In this document: piece by piece, positions 21,012 to 31,670 of the stretch
How positions within the stretch are numbered: the first letter of the stretch is position 1
Layout: each line of letters starts with the position of its first letter
Assembly (NCBI GenBank): GCA_916048055.1
Contig: CAJZHL010000026.1
Location: forward strand, 58,955 to 122,954
DNA from: Pedinophyceae sp. YPF-701
Lineage: Eukaryota > Chlorophyta > Pedinophyceae
Direction: 5' to 3'
DNA length: 64,000 nt
Program-made: the position numbers and the translations under genes
Notes under the pieces: model-generated
Seen by the model: the letters and a program-made list of their open reading frames with translations, nothing else
The model's database searches: none
What the model was told of the DNA's origin: nothing

Positions 21012-21946
21012 ATGGCGACTGTCAACGTGTCATCGAATCTTGCGTCTGTGTTGCAGCGGCTGCAGGCGAGAGCGAGCGCCTCCCACCGGCGCGCTGGGAT
21101 GCCATTCGCCCGCGTGCCCCCCCGAGGCGGCTCTGATCCCTCTCGGGCGCATCTGACGGGTCCGTTCCCTCTTTGCGGTTCCGCAGGCGGTAGCTCAGCG
21201 CGTCGGACGCGCGCCCCCGCGGCTGGTGGCGGTGTCGAAGACGAAGCCAGTGGAGGCGCTCAAGGAGGCCTACGACGCGGGCCACAGGGTGTTCGGGGAG
21301 AACTACGTGCAGGCAAGCGCCCACGTCGCGCCCCACACGCCGTCGCGCGCGGCCGCCGTCACGCCTCGCGCGGGTGCGTCAGCTCCGCGGCCCGAGGCGT
21401 GCTGTGGTGCAGGAGCTGGTCGACAAGGCGCCCGCGCTGCCCTCCGACATCTCGTGGCACTTCATCGGGCACCTGCAATCGAACAAGGTCAACATGCTCG
21501 TCAAGGGCGTCCCGAACCTCGCGGTGGTCGAGACCGTGGACACGCCGAAGCTGGCCAACCGGCTGTCCAACGCCGTGGCCGACCTGGGCCGCGCGCCGCT
21601 GGGCGTCATGGTCCAGGTCAACACGAGCGGGGAGGAGAGCAAGTTCGGCGTCGACCCGGGCGCGCCCGTGGTGGACCTGTGCCGGCACATCTCGGCGGAG
21701 TGTCCGGGCCTGCGCCTGTGCGGGCTGATGACCATCGGGATGCCGGACTACACGTCGCGGCCGGAGAACTTCACGTGCCTCATCAACTGCCGCGCGGAGG
21801 TGGAGAAGGCGCTCGGGCTCGCGGAGGGGTCGCTGGAGCTGTCCATGGGGATGTCGGGGGACTTTGAGCAGGCGACGGAGATGGGCGCGACCAGCGTGCG
21901 GGTGGGGTCGACGATCTTCGGGGCGCGCGACTACAGCAAGAAGTGA
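21012..21946 (+). CDS. PLP-binding homeostasis protein, YggS/PROSC family
   Basis: Single-domain pyridoxal-phosphate carrier/homeostasis protein of 237 residues. Exons 21012-21065, 21187-21312, 21413-21946. Seen: '[10 protein letters not shown]' helix, 'LVAVSKTKP' with the PLP lysine at K36 (same number as in E. coli YggS), '[13 protein letters not shown]', '[11 protein letters not shown]', '[13 protein letters not shown]', 'LCGLMTIG' and '[13 protein letters not shown]' with '[12 protein letters not shown]'. Both introns begin with GC (CAG|GCGAGA and CAG|GCAAGC). The protein only aligns with its family when these are removed, so the GC donors are well supported. No clear targeting leader, so it is probably cytosolic. 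Confidence 0.95.
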
Positions 21947-22343
21947 GCGCGGGGCGCGGACGACGCGAGCGAGCAGCGCGACGGTGTGTGAGACGCGCGT
22001 GAAACGAGTCACACGGTGGCCCGCACCATGTGAGTGCTGCGGGCCGGGTGGGTCGCTCAGCGCGGAGAACATCCGGGCCGGGTGGGGGCGCGCACAACGG
22101 CTTGCGACGCGCGCGTCGACGGAGTGTCGGATGCGTCGGAATCTTTAAATGAGCATGCAAGGTACGTACGGGCGGGGAGGTGTCAAGGTGTGGTGGGTAC
22201 ACGCCGTCCTGGGAAAAGCGGCGGGACGGCACGGAACGGTGCAGAACGGTTCTATTTGCCCGCGCGTGGGGTGCACCACGCGTGCGGGTCGGCGGCGGCG
22301 GGAGGGGGGGAGTCGACGTGGGGCGTGGCCACTTACGTCGGGG
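21947..22343. other. Convergent 3' flanks
   Basis: 397 bases between the 3' ends of the PROSC and beta-helix genes. It contains an AT-rich patch (TCTTTAAATGAGC near 22141) that stands out in this GC-rich DNA. No gene seen. Confidence 0.5.
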
Positions 22344-24561
22344 TCAGGGGGCGGCCTCCACGACGAGGGCCTCGAAGCCCCCGAACTGGACGCGCTTCGC
22401 CGATCCCGACGCGGAGAGGGGCTGGCCGGCGCGCACGGGCGACCACTCGGGCGTGTCGGGCACGTGCTGGGCGGCGCCGTCCCCCGGGGGCGTGTCGTCC
22501 TGGCGCTCCTCGGCCTTCCTGAGCTGGCCCGCGGCGCTCGCGAGTCGCATGTGCGTGCTCGACCGCGGCATCGACTTGGCCTGCGGGGACCCGCCGCTCG
22601 ACGCGCCCAGCATGGGCGCCATGGCGCGGTGGTTGTGCACCGAGGTGGCCATGCGCAGGAGCGAGTGCTGCGGGCTCTGGGAGAAGTGGTCGCGCAGGGC
22701 GCCCTGCCGGCCGAACATGTCCTCGGCGGACTGGATGTGGTCGTGGAACTGCCGGTGCGCGAGGCCGTTGACGTCCGACGTCGAGGGCGCGTGGTGCATG
22801 AGCGCCGTCAGCGCCGACGTCCGCGAGTCCCCCGCGGCCAGCGTCGTCGCGCGCGAGTCGACCGCCAGGACGCCCGCGCGCGGGAGGGCGCGCCCGCTCG
22901 CGCTGTCGCTCCCGCTGAGGTCGCGCGGCGCGGCGGCGTGCCGCGACGAGGAGCTGGGCGTGCGCGCGGCCTTGCCCTCGAGCATGGCGAGCTCCTGCCG
23001 CTTGACCGCGAGGTGGTTCGACGAGAAGCTGTGGTGCAGCCCGTCGATGGTGACCACCTTCCCGCCGTCCATCTCGGCCACGTCGCCCTCCCCGTTCTCC
23101 TCAATCGTGCCGCCGCGGATGACCACCTGCGCGGGCCACCCCGCGAACACGCCGTGCCAGCCGTTCGCCTTGATCGTGCACGCCGAGATGGTCGTCTCCG
23201 CGCCCTCGCCGTTGCTCTGCACGCCGTGCTCCGCGTTGCGCTCCACCGTGGTGCGCATCATGCTCGCGCGGCCCTGGTTCAGCAGCCGCACGCCGCAGCC
23301 CTCGTTCGAGTGCACGCGCGAGTGCACCAGCTTCAGGCTCACGCCGTCGCCGTCCGCCCAGATGCCGTGCGAGTTGTTGTCGCGCACCTCGCTCCCGTCC
23401 AGGACCACCGTCGCCGCGTGCACGTGCACGCCCGTGTCGTCGTTCGACGCGATCTCGACGCTCTGCAACGAGAAAGGGAAGGGCGCGCGGCCGTGAGCGC
23501 GCCTGCCCCGCGCGCGCGCGCCCCGCCGGCCAACGAATGGCGCCTGGGCAGGCCAGCTCAGCACACGCGCGGGCTCCGCTCACCTGCAGCGTGACCTCCG
23601 TCCCCTTGTCCACGGCGTCCAGCCCGACGACGTTGTTGTCCGTCAGGTCGCCCTTGAACATGAGCACGTGCGCTCCCGCGGCCGCACACAGCCCGGCCCC
23701 GTCGTTGTTCGTGCTCACGCACCGCCGCAGCTCCACGCCCCGGGCCCCTCGTACCGTGATCCCGGCGGGCCCGCTGGCCCGCTTGATCCACACGTCCTCC
23801 AGGACGACGCCGTGGGCCTCCTCCGTGATCGTGATGCCCCTCGAGCCTCGGATGCGCAGGCCCTTGACGTGCGCGCCGGGCCGGCTGATCACCAGCTCCT
23901 CGTCGTCCGAGCACCTGCGCGGGGGGAGGACGTCGGACGGACCGTGAGCGCGCGGGGCTCGCCGGGCGGTTCCGGGCACCAAGGCGCCGAGCGGGGCCCA
24001 ACGGATCGCCCGCCCAGGAGGTGGTTGCTGGGTGGGCCTCGCGGCGCGGGCGGGCCGGCGCGCGCGCACCGCGCCGCTCCAGGCGCGCGTGCGCGGCCAT
24101 CGCTGCCGCGCGGCGGGCTCGTGGCGGCGCCATCGGCCGCGTGCGAGGCCTGCCGGCGGGCCTTGCATTGCAAGCCGCGTGGGCACAGCAAGGCCGTGGG
24201 GCGGGCGCGTCCGGCCCGCAGACGGCTGCGCGGCGACAGAGGGGCGAGGCACGCACTTGAAAAGCCTGTCGGCGAGGTCGACGTGCAGCTCTCCCTCGTC
24301 CGCGCTGTCGAGGAGGAAGCCAACGTCGTCGAGGTCCATGTTGCCGACATTCTGCTTCACGCACGCCCGACACAGCTTGTCGAAGAGACCGTCCTCCATC
24401 TTTTTCAGCGCCGCTAGCAGCGCCAGGGCCTCGGGGGTCTCGTGCGCATCGCTGCATCGCCGGGCAAACTCGTCTCCGGACCGGAGCACATGGAGCCCGA
24501 CGGCCGGCGCATACGTGTCGTTGACAAGCTCCTGCAGGTCTTCATTGTGCGATGCGAGCAT
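22344..24561 (-). CDS. Right-handed parallel beta-helix protein, function unknown
   Basis: Predicted 584-residue protein. Exons on the minus strand: 24561-24257, 23914-23584, 23462-22344. Residues 1-100 form an alpha-helical domain I do not recognise ('NEDLQELVNDTYAPAVGLHV', 'DLDDVGFLLDSADEGELHVD'). Residues about 105-335 are a run of right-handed beta-helix rungs with Gly/Asn turns ('SNDDTGVHVHAATVVLDGS', 'RDNNSHGIWADGDGV', 'ERNAEHGVQSNGEG', 'ANGWHGVFAGW'), as in NosD/CASH-type carbohydrate-related folds and in eukaryotic proteins such as SHCBP1 and FBXO11. The last 250 residues are Ser/Ala/Arg-rich and look disordered. There is no signal peptide, so an intracellular scaffold is likelier than a secreted pectate lyase. 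The start ATG at 24561 is the most upstream one I can support. Confidence 0.8.
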
Positions 24562-26625
24562 CCGACACGCCAAAACTCGTCCTCGGCGATCGCGTCGCGA
24601 GCGGAATGTTCTCTTCCGAACCTCTGAAAGGAAGCGGCGACGTGAAAGGGCGCTCGCTGCAGGAGGCGTTGCTCTGGACTGTCTGTGCGACCAGTGACCC
24701 GCACCGCGCGCCGCACTCCGCTGTCGTCGCGCCCACGGCCCGCGCGGAGGTCCTCCCCGACCTGGGCAGCAGAAGTTTTCGCGCCCGACGCGGCCCGACG
24801 TGTCCCCCCCGCGGTCGAGCCGCGCGCGCCCCGGATGGCGACGTCATCCTCCCGTCCGAAGCGCAGGCGCGGTCCGGGGGCTGGCGTCGACAATCGCCGG
24901 CGTGGCATGGCCTCGGAACGAGGCGGTTGGCCAGCGATGTCCGCGGTCCGGCCACGCGCGCGCCTGCTGCGCGCCGCGTCTCGTGGACTTTGCGCGTTAT
25001 GGGCATCTCTGTGCCCGCAGGCCACAGCATTGCCGTACGCGACCCACACGAGGCTCCATTAGGTCGCCAAGCTAGGCCCGGCCTCGACGCAGCCCTGCGT
25101 GGCCCAGGCGCCTTCCCGGGCCACGCACGCCACGGACAGCGAGCGTGCCATGCGTCCGGCGGCGTCAGAGGCGCGCCAAGGCCTGAAGCCGTCTGAGCGG
25201 CACACGTGTAACCCTATCAGGTCAACACGAAGCAGCCTGAGCCTCGGCGCAGGCCGCCCTCCGGCGGAGGTCCGACGCGCGTGCGGCTTCCTCGCAGTGG
25301 GGCATGTGCGGCGGACCGGTCGGGCCCTTCTGGGCGAGCAGCCTCTCTCTCGCGCGCTGCTCGTCACCGTCACATGGCCCGCAGGCGTTACTCAGCCCCC
25401 TTCGCGCTCGGCGATGATGCGCCGCTTCGCGCGCTGGTACTCCGAGTGGCACGCGCCGCACACGAACAGCTTGAACCCGCTCCGGCGCAGCACCTCGCGC
25501 GCCGGAAGCGCCTCAACCTCAGCAGCGCTGCGCTCGTCGCGCCCGGGTCGCAGCTGCAGCGCCGACGCGGTGCGGCGCCGGCGGCCTGGTGCCGGGCCTG
25601 CTCCCGCACGAGCACCGTCCGCTGCGAGCCCCCCTAGTGAGGCCAGGCGTCACTGCGGTGCACGGCGACACGCAACACTCGCACCCCGCGGCGGCCGCAG
25701 CAGCGCCCAGGCCGTCCTCGACGACCCATACCCACGAGGATGGCTCCTGTACCGAATGAATGTGCGCCGAGAGCCACCCAGGCACGGTATCTTCATCATC
25801 AAGCTAGCTTGCGCGGGGGAGCAGGGGCCCTCGAGCACGCGCCCGGCAACGCACCACGCGCCCGACGGCGCTTGCGCTGGCGAATGGGCCGGTGATGCGC
25901 GCCTCGTTCTCGTCGGCGCCTGCTTCGCGACGCCCTCGTCACCACGAGTGCAGCAGGGGGTTGCAGCAACGGCGCGCCGCCCCGCGAGCGGGTCGAACCG
26001 AAGCGCGGTGTTGGGCGCGGTGCACGTGGTGCATACGACGAAAGAGGTGCATGCGCGGGACCGAGGCAATTGTCCTCGGCAGGCGGGCCAGCTCGACGCC
26101 AGACAGGCTCGGTGTTCTGAGGAGCTCGCTGGACGCTCCAACGGGCATGTTTCCGCGAAGACGCCGTGTCAAGCATCGACACCTCGCAGCGAACATGCGG
26201 CCGGCCGGGTCTCCTCGCGCGCGGCGCGTGAGGCGGCGCGAGAGCGGTCGCCCAGCCTGGCCAGGACGACCTGGGCACGAGCAGAGCGTGCCGGGCACGC
26301 GCCCGCACGGTGTCCGGACCGCGCCCTCCCGACAGCGGTCGCTCATGGGCTGACGTGCCCCCGCGGCCGCCGCGCAACTGCACCGACGCTGCATTGACGC
26401 TGAACCGGAGGGCCCGCCCGCCCGTTCGCGCCAGGCGCTGTCCGTTGACCGCATTGCTTGGCTGACTTTCGCGGCCCCTCGATCGGCCGCGTACCAGCTC
26501 GACTCCGCCTGTCGTGCTGGAGCAGGGTTGACGAGCGGAAACATCGCGCGGGTCCACCAGGCGCCGGAAACACCTGCGGCGGCTCGTCGGTATCGTTGCT
26601 GCGCATCTGACGGCAGGGGCGGACA
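24562..26625. other. Long gene-poor divergent region
   Basis: About 2.06 kb, the longest stretch without an intact gene. It contains one recognisable element, the duplicated exon fragment at 25392-25584. The remaining open frames on both strands are Arg/Ala-rich chance frames. It must include the promoters of the beta-helix gene and of the ZIP transporter. No tRNA or transposon features seen. Confidence 0.5.
25392..25584 (-). pseudogene. Duplicated terminal-exon fragment of the unknown gene at 28555-29755
   Basis: This segment is nearly identical to the last exon of the gene ending at 28555. About 115 bases, from the stop codon inward, differ at only one position. Beyond that the copies diverge, and upstream exons are not found. 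On the minus strand the copy still reads in frame to a TGA: 'LPAREVLRRSGFKLFVCGAC', then a tail ending 'AEREGG'. One Gly of the intact gene is Cys here. Similarity also continues weakly past the stop to about 25345. I read it as a truncated gene duplicate, or possibly an exon reused by an unseen transcript. Confidence 0.8.
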
Positions 26626-28216
26626 ATGGCCATCGCGGATGGCAATGTTGGCGTCGCGTTCGCCATGGTCATCGGCGCCGGCGCTTCGACCATCCTCGGC
26701 GCCTGCTTCGTCTTCTACGGCAAGAGGGAGCCAAACCGGGCCCTCCTGGCCGGGTCCCTCGGTGCGTGTGGCGCGCCCCCGCGACGAGCAGCGAGCGGCT
26801 CCCCACGCACGATGGAGAGCTCGAGACCGCGTGCGACGCCCCAGGGGGGGCGCCGGAGCGCCCTGTCGCGAGCGCGGCGACACGACATTCAGCTACCTGT
26901 CCACAACCGCCCGACCACGCGCGGGCCGCCGCACGTGCCGTGTGCAGGTGCTTCCGCGGGCGTGATGATCTACGTCTCCTTCGTGGAGATTTTCGCCATG
27001 AAATCATTCGATTATTTCGAATCGTACGGCCTGACACCCGAGGCATCGCAGCGCTACGCCACCCTGTGCTTCTTCGGCGGCATGCTCTTCATCCACGTCC
27101 TCGACAAGGTGCGCAGCTTGCCTGCACATCGGCAGCGCCTGCGAAGCGCGATGCCTGCACGTCGTCGCTCTGTGCTCGGCCGCCCGCCACGCTGCCGTCC
27201 TGCTTGCTGCGATGTGTGCAGATGCCACGTCATGTGCACCAACCAACGAGCTGTGTCGCCGGCGGTTCCCGAAACGTGCCCTCGGTGTTGACGCGCTGCA
27301 GCTGGTGCACCTCATCGCCAACGCCGAGCAGGATCGTCCGGACACCAGTCCTGTCGAGGGTCCAAGCAAGAAAGCCGCCAACCTCGGTGCTGCGCCGCTC
27401 GACGAAGAGGACCCCGATCCTGCCCTGGTCGGGACGACTTCCGGTGTCACCACGACTGTGGACGCTCATGACATCACGCGCGGTGTCACGCCTGAGCCAC
27501 TGGAGCCCAAGGACCCTTCATTGTCACAAAACGTGCCCTGTGGCAACCCAGCTTGCTTCTGCGACTTGCCGCCGGAACTCGTTCCGGAGCCGTCGAGCAG
27601 CGGGCTCGTGCGCGCAAAGGTCGCCGCGTGGGACGAGCTCGACGATGCTGAGCGCAGGCGGTGAGTCTCTTCCGGCAAACCCCCCTGCGCGCATGGCGTC
27701 TGTGCGGGCATGCGCAGCGCTCGGCCCCACCGCACGGGCCCCTCTCCGGCGGTGTCCCGCAGGTTGAACAAGATGGGCGTGTTGACGGCGCTCGCCATCG
27801 GCCTGCACAACTTCCCCGAGGGCCTGGCGACCTTCGTGGCCGCGCTGGCCGACACGCAGACGGGCTTCGTCATCGCGGTGGCCATCGCGCTGCACAACCT
27901 CCCCGAGGGCCTGTGCATCGCGATGCCCGTGTACTACGCCACGGGGTCCCGCTGGAAGGGCCTGATGTGGGCCGCGATCTCCGCGGTCTCGGAGCCCCTG
28001 GGCGGCCTCCTGGGCTACGTCGTCCTGGCCAACGCCTTCTCGGACCTCGCGTACGCCATCCTGTTCGCGCTGGTCGCCGGCATCATGGTCTTCATCTCCC
28101 TCCAGGAGGTCATTCCCAACGCGCTGCAACACGACCCTGAAAAGAAGTACGTCACCTACTGCTGCTTCGGCGGCATGGTCGTCATGGCCGCCTCGCTGCT
28201 GTGCTTCCAGATCTAG
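26626..28216 (+). CDS. ZIP family metal transporter, ZupT-like
   Basis: Predicted Zn2+/divalent metal importer, 369 residues. Exons 26626-26761, 26948-27108, 27302-27660, 27763-28216. Seen: 'GAGASTILGACFVFYGKR' first helix, 'SLGASAGVMIYVSFVEIF', 'CFFGGMLFIHVLDKLVH', a cytosolic loop of about 120 residues, then the two metal-binding helices with 'HNFPEGLATF' and 'HNLPEGLCIAMP', 'EPLGGLLGY' and 'ISLQEVIPNAL'. The long loop is not His-rich but contains three close cysteines (179, 184, 186 in 'CGNPACFC'), a possible metal sensor. About 8 membrane helices are expected. The membrane (plasma, plastid or vacuole) cannot be told. Confidence 0.93.
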
Positions 28217-28554
28217 GCGAGCGGACGCAGCCGCGAGTTAGTTACAGTCTTCAACCTGTTTCTCTTTCTGTTTCTGTTTTCTTACCCGCGTGTGAACAAT
28301 CAGCATGACAACGTGTCAACTGGAGGTCACATTGACCAATCAAAGGGGTGGCCGAGAGCAACGAGGCGGTGGAGTACCCGCACGCGGAACGAGCGAGCTG
28401 CGCGTCGCGCGTGCCTCCGGTGCCTAGGCACAGGCCCACCGCGCGCACTCCGCTGTTCACGCGGCCTGACCGCACAGCGCGATCGGCCAGGCTGTTCCGG
28501 CCCAGCAGCCCCTCTCGCGCTGCCCGTCACTGCCCCACTGCCCGCCGGCGGGGC
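28217..28554. other. Convergent 3' flanks
   Basis: 338 bases between the 3' ends of the ZIP gene and the unknown minus-strand gene. It includes a pyrimidine-rich run near 28253-28282 (TTCAACCTGTTTCTCTTTCT). The part next to 28555 is shared, in degenerate form, with the duplicated copy near 25345-25391. Confidence 0.5.
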
Positions 28555-29755
28555 TCAACCCCCTTCGCGCTCGGCGATGATGCGCCGCTTCGCGCGCTGG
28601 TACTCCGAGTGGCACGCGCCGCCCACGAACAGCTTGAACCCGCTCCGGCGCAGCACCTCGCGCGCCGGAAGCGCTCCTACGTCCCCACCGCTGCGCTGCT
28701 CGTGGCCGGGTCGCAGCTGCAGCGCCGACGCGGCGCGGCGGTAGAACTCTTTGTCGTCGTCGTGCTCCGTCGCCCTATACGCGCCGACGAGCGACACGCG
28801 CTCCATGTCGGCGGGACAGAACTGTTTGAAGTACCTGCGCGCAGCCAACAACGACACCCCGCCGCGCCGTGAGGGGACGCGCTTCGTGCCGCCCGCGGCC
28901 CTGTTCGCAGCAACACCGCGCGGATCGTCCGCGCGGGCGCACCTGACGCGTCGCTTCACGCCCTTCTCGAGGGAGTTGGCGTGGTCGACAAACTCCCGCG
29001 TGACGTTGTACCCGCGCAGGATGCCGTCGCCCTTGCGTCCGAGCCACTCGCGCTCGAGGCACCTGCACGGCTCGGCGCAGGTCCGCGGGCGCGCGTGTGG
29101 GCTCGCGGCCAGCGGCGCGACGCGGACGCAGGCTGCGAGCGCGACGCGATGCCCGGCGCCCGGAGCCCGCGGAGTCACGCGCACGCGCAGCACGCGGCGC
29201 GCGCCCCGCCCGTCGGTCCACGTACCATCGCGTCCACTCGAGCCCGTACCACAGCGCGCGCGGTATCCCCCGCTTCCTGTTCCTGCTGCCAAAGTCCCAC
29301 ACGCACACCGTTTCGCCGAGCGCGAGGCGCATCATCAGGTCCGGTCCAACGTCGAGCAGGATCTGGTTGAACAGCTGCTGCTCGCACGCCGTCGACTGGA
29401 GGCGCGTGAAGGAGTATGGAAGGCCCAGCTCGGAGAGGATCGGGGCCGCCTCGAGCCCGTTGGTCAGGTTGAGGGCGTGGTGCATCTCGTGCAGCCGCGG
29501 CAGCTCTATCTCGTCCAGCTGGCCGGACAGCACCATGTCTGACGCGAGCTGGTCCAGTTCCGCCTCGGGAGGGAGGGCGCGTCGTGGGGCGCACCGCGCG
29601 GCCGACGTGTGGGAGGGTCGCCCCCCAGCCATGCATGGCGCACGCGCGAGGACGCCGGCGGGAGCATGGCGTGCGTGCGGCGCGGGCGGGGGCGCGCGAG
29701 GCGCTCCCGCGGAGCTCGTGCAGATTGGCGCCGCGCCTCCCAACGGGCTCGTCAT
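28555..29755 (-). CDS. Protein of unknown function, probable organelle leader
   Basis: I do not recognise this 309-residue protein. Exons on the minus strand: 29755-29226, 29062-28943, 28834-28555, phase-consistent. The first 55 residues are Ala/Pro/Ser/Arg-rich with almost no acids, like a plastid or mitochondrial leader. The rest has an enzyme-like or structural character with conserved-looking blocks: 'ELPRLHEMHHALNLTNGLEA', 'ILSELGLPYSFTRLQSTACE', 'VCVWDFGSRNRKRGIPRALW', 'GDGILRGYNVTREFVDHA' and a basic C terminus 'YQRAKRRIIAEREGG'. The last exon has been copied to 25392-25584. It shares a 494-base divergent region with the type II membrane protein. Confidence 0.72.
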
Positions 29756-30249
29756 CCCCGGGCTTCGCCCTCGGGCGGCTGCCGAGAGTAGTGTGTGTCA
29801 AGCAGAGCGCGGGATCAGGCGCTCGCTGGCGCCCAGCACAGCGCGCGAATCACGTGAGTTGACCGCCCTGGTCCTCGAGCGCAGCCCACGCGGACTGCGG
29901 GACCTAGGTGCGGTCAGGATCGTCCTGGGATCGGCAGATAGCAGTGACGATCCAAGCGCCGGAGCAGCCCGATCTCACCATTGACCGGCTGGGGCCTGCC
30001 GGGTGGACTGCCCCCAGCAAAACTTTGCACTCATTACCACGGGGTACGAGGACCATGGCCACTGTCGACCTCGGAAACACATCCCGTGCTTCGCGAATGT
30101 AGCCCTCGCACTGGCAATCCATCGCCGAACTCGACGACATCGGACCAATTACCGTTTCCCAGCACGAGGGGGTTCCACCGAGGGGCGGAGCGTCGTCGGC
30201 TCCGTCGCGAACTCCCGAGTTCGCCATAGCTGTAGACGACGGCTTCTGG
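29756..30249. other. Divergent promoter region
   Basis: 494 bases between the unknown minus-strand gene and the type II membrane protein. No TATA element or repeat recognised. Confidence 0.5.
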
Positions 30250-31670
30250 ATGCGAACCTCCATCGGCCCGCGCCGCACCACGCGGGTGGTGCGCAGAGCT
30301 GCATGCGTGGCCCTGCTCGGCCTGTGCGCCGTGATGTTCGCGTTGATTCCGACCAGGAGCAGCGCAAACCACAGGAGCCTGTCAAGCTTCTTGGGTCTCC
30401 AAGCGAATCCTGTTTGGGAGAGCCAGCTCCTGGTGAGCAGCGCCTCCCTCCCCTGTCGTGCGTGAAACTCCCGCCAAGACGTCCACCCGCGCGCTCACCG
30501 CGACGGGCGCGCGCGCCGTCGGCGTGCAGGTGCGCGGGGACCTGGAGGGGTACGCGCTGCTTCTCGCGGGCGAGGTGCGGACGTTCGTGTTGCCGGGGGC
30601 GGCGGAGCGGTGGATGAAGATCGTGGTCGACCCGCTGGACGCGGACGTGTTCATGAACGTGGCGCTCGAGGCGAACACGCAGATGAGCCCGCACAACGGC
30701 GGCAAGCCGCCGCCGCCGCACGAGCGCTACACGCGCTCCCGGGAGCAGCTGGACGTCGCGGTGCGGCCCTTCGGCGACAAGCTGCGGAACCTCACGGTGG
30801 CGTCCGACGCGGAGCTCGAGGGCGACCCGTGGTGGCGCGGGGAGGCCGTGACCTTCCCCGGGCTGCACTTCCGCCAGGCGAAGCTGCTGCACGCCATGCG
30901 CCACCAGGAGCGGGCGCGCGGGCGGCCGTACGCGTGGGTGATCCGCACGCGCCCGGACCTGTACATGGACTGCACGCTGCCGCCGCCCGCCGAGTGGCCG
31001 CACCCGTGGGACAGGAGCGTCGAGGGGATGTTTGGGTTGTACTACGACTTCATCGCCGTGCTGCCGCGCGCCGCCGCGGAGCTGGCCCTGAACGCCTACT
31101 TCATCGGCCACGGCTTCGTCGGGTGCCTGCCCTTCCAGGACGCCCCCGAGACCTGCGTGCCCCACCTCCTGCGGCAGCACGGGTGGCTCATCCGCGGGCT
31201 GCAGTGGAGCAAGTTCGACCGCGACTCGCCGCACAACGGTGCGCCGCCCGCCTCACGCGGGACGTGGCGCCGCCTGCGAAGGTCACAGGCCCGTGACACG
31301 TGTCGACGGTTGCCCATTGACTGACTGACTGACTGCCCATTGCATGGATGCAGGGTTTCCCACGCCGCGACGCTCGCACGAGTGCGACCCGGACATGCAC
31401 CCGGACGGTCCGGAGTGCCAGAACTCGCACCAGGTGCTGCTCGACTGGAGCGCGGAGCCGCCGAAGTGCTCGGACGCGGAGGGGTGGGAGCCCGGGGTGG
31501 TGTTTTCGACGCACAACGCGGAAGAGTTCATGTGGCGGCTGCAGGGGCCGCCGGAGGCGCACCAGATCTCGCGGCTGTTCGCCCTACCGGAGACGAGCAG
31601 CGACGCGAAGCAGGCGCTCGTGCGGGACAGCCTGCGCGACGCGACGCGCTTCATGCCGCCGCCCGGGTAG
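30250..31670 (+). CDS. Type II membrane protein, glycosyltransferase-like, function unassigned
   Basis: 402 residues. Exons 30250-30432, 30530-31238, 31354-31670. A basic start is followed by one hydrophobic anchor ('AACVALLGLCAVMFALI', about 18-34), which predicts a Golgi/ER protein with a lumenal C-terminal domain. The lumenal part has 'GYALLLAGEVRTFV', 'KIVVDPLDADVFMNVALEAN', 'FRQAKLLHAMRHQE' and 'YAWVIRTRPDLYMDC'. The 'RTRPDLY' element is reminiscent of uncharacterised algal/plant and capsule-related glycosyltransferases. Several lumenal cysteines near the C terminus ('HECDPDMHPDGPECQ', 'PKCSD') could form disulfides. Donor sugar and acceptor are unknown. The intron 1 acceptor (GTGCAG at 30524-30529) is the only one that fits length and phase. 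Confidence 0.72.

Noticed and set aside
21066-21113. Using the GT donor at 21114 for intron 1 of PROSC
   Set aside because: It keeps the frame but inserts 16 residues into a region that aligns without a gap to YggS. The GC donor fits the family far better.
25099-26397. 432-residue plus-strand frame in the gene-poor region
   Set aside because: Composition is Arg/Ala/Ser noise, it runs antisense through the duplicated exon fragment, and it has no recognisable motif.
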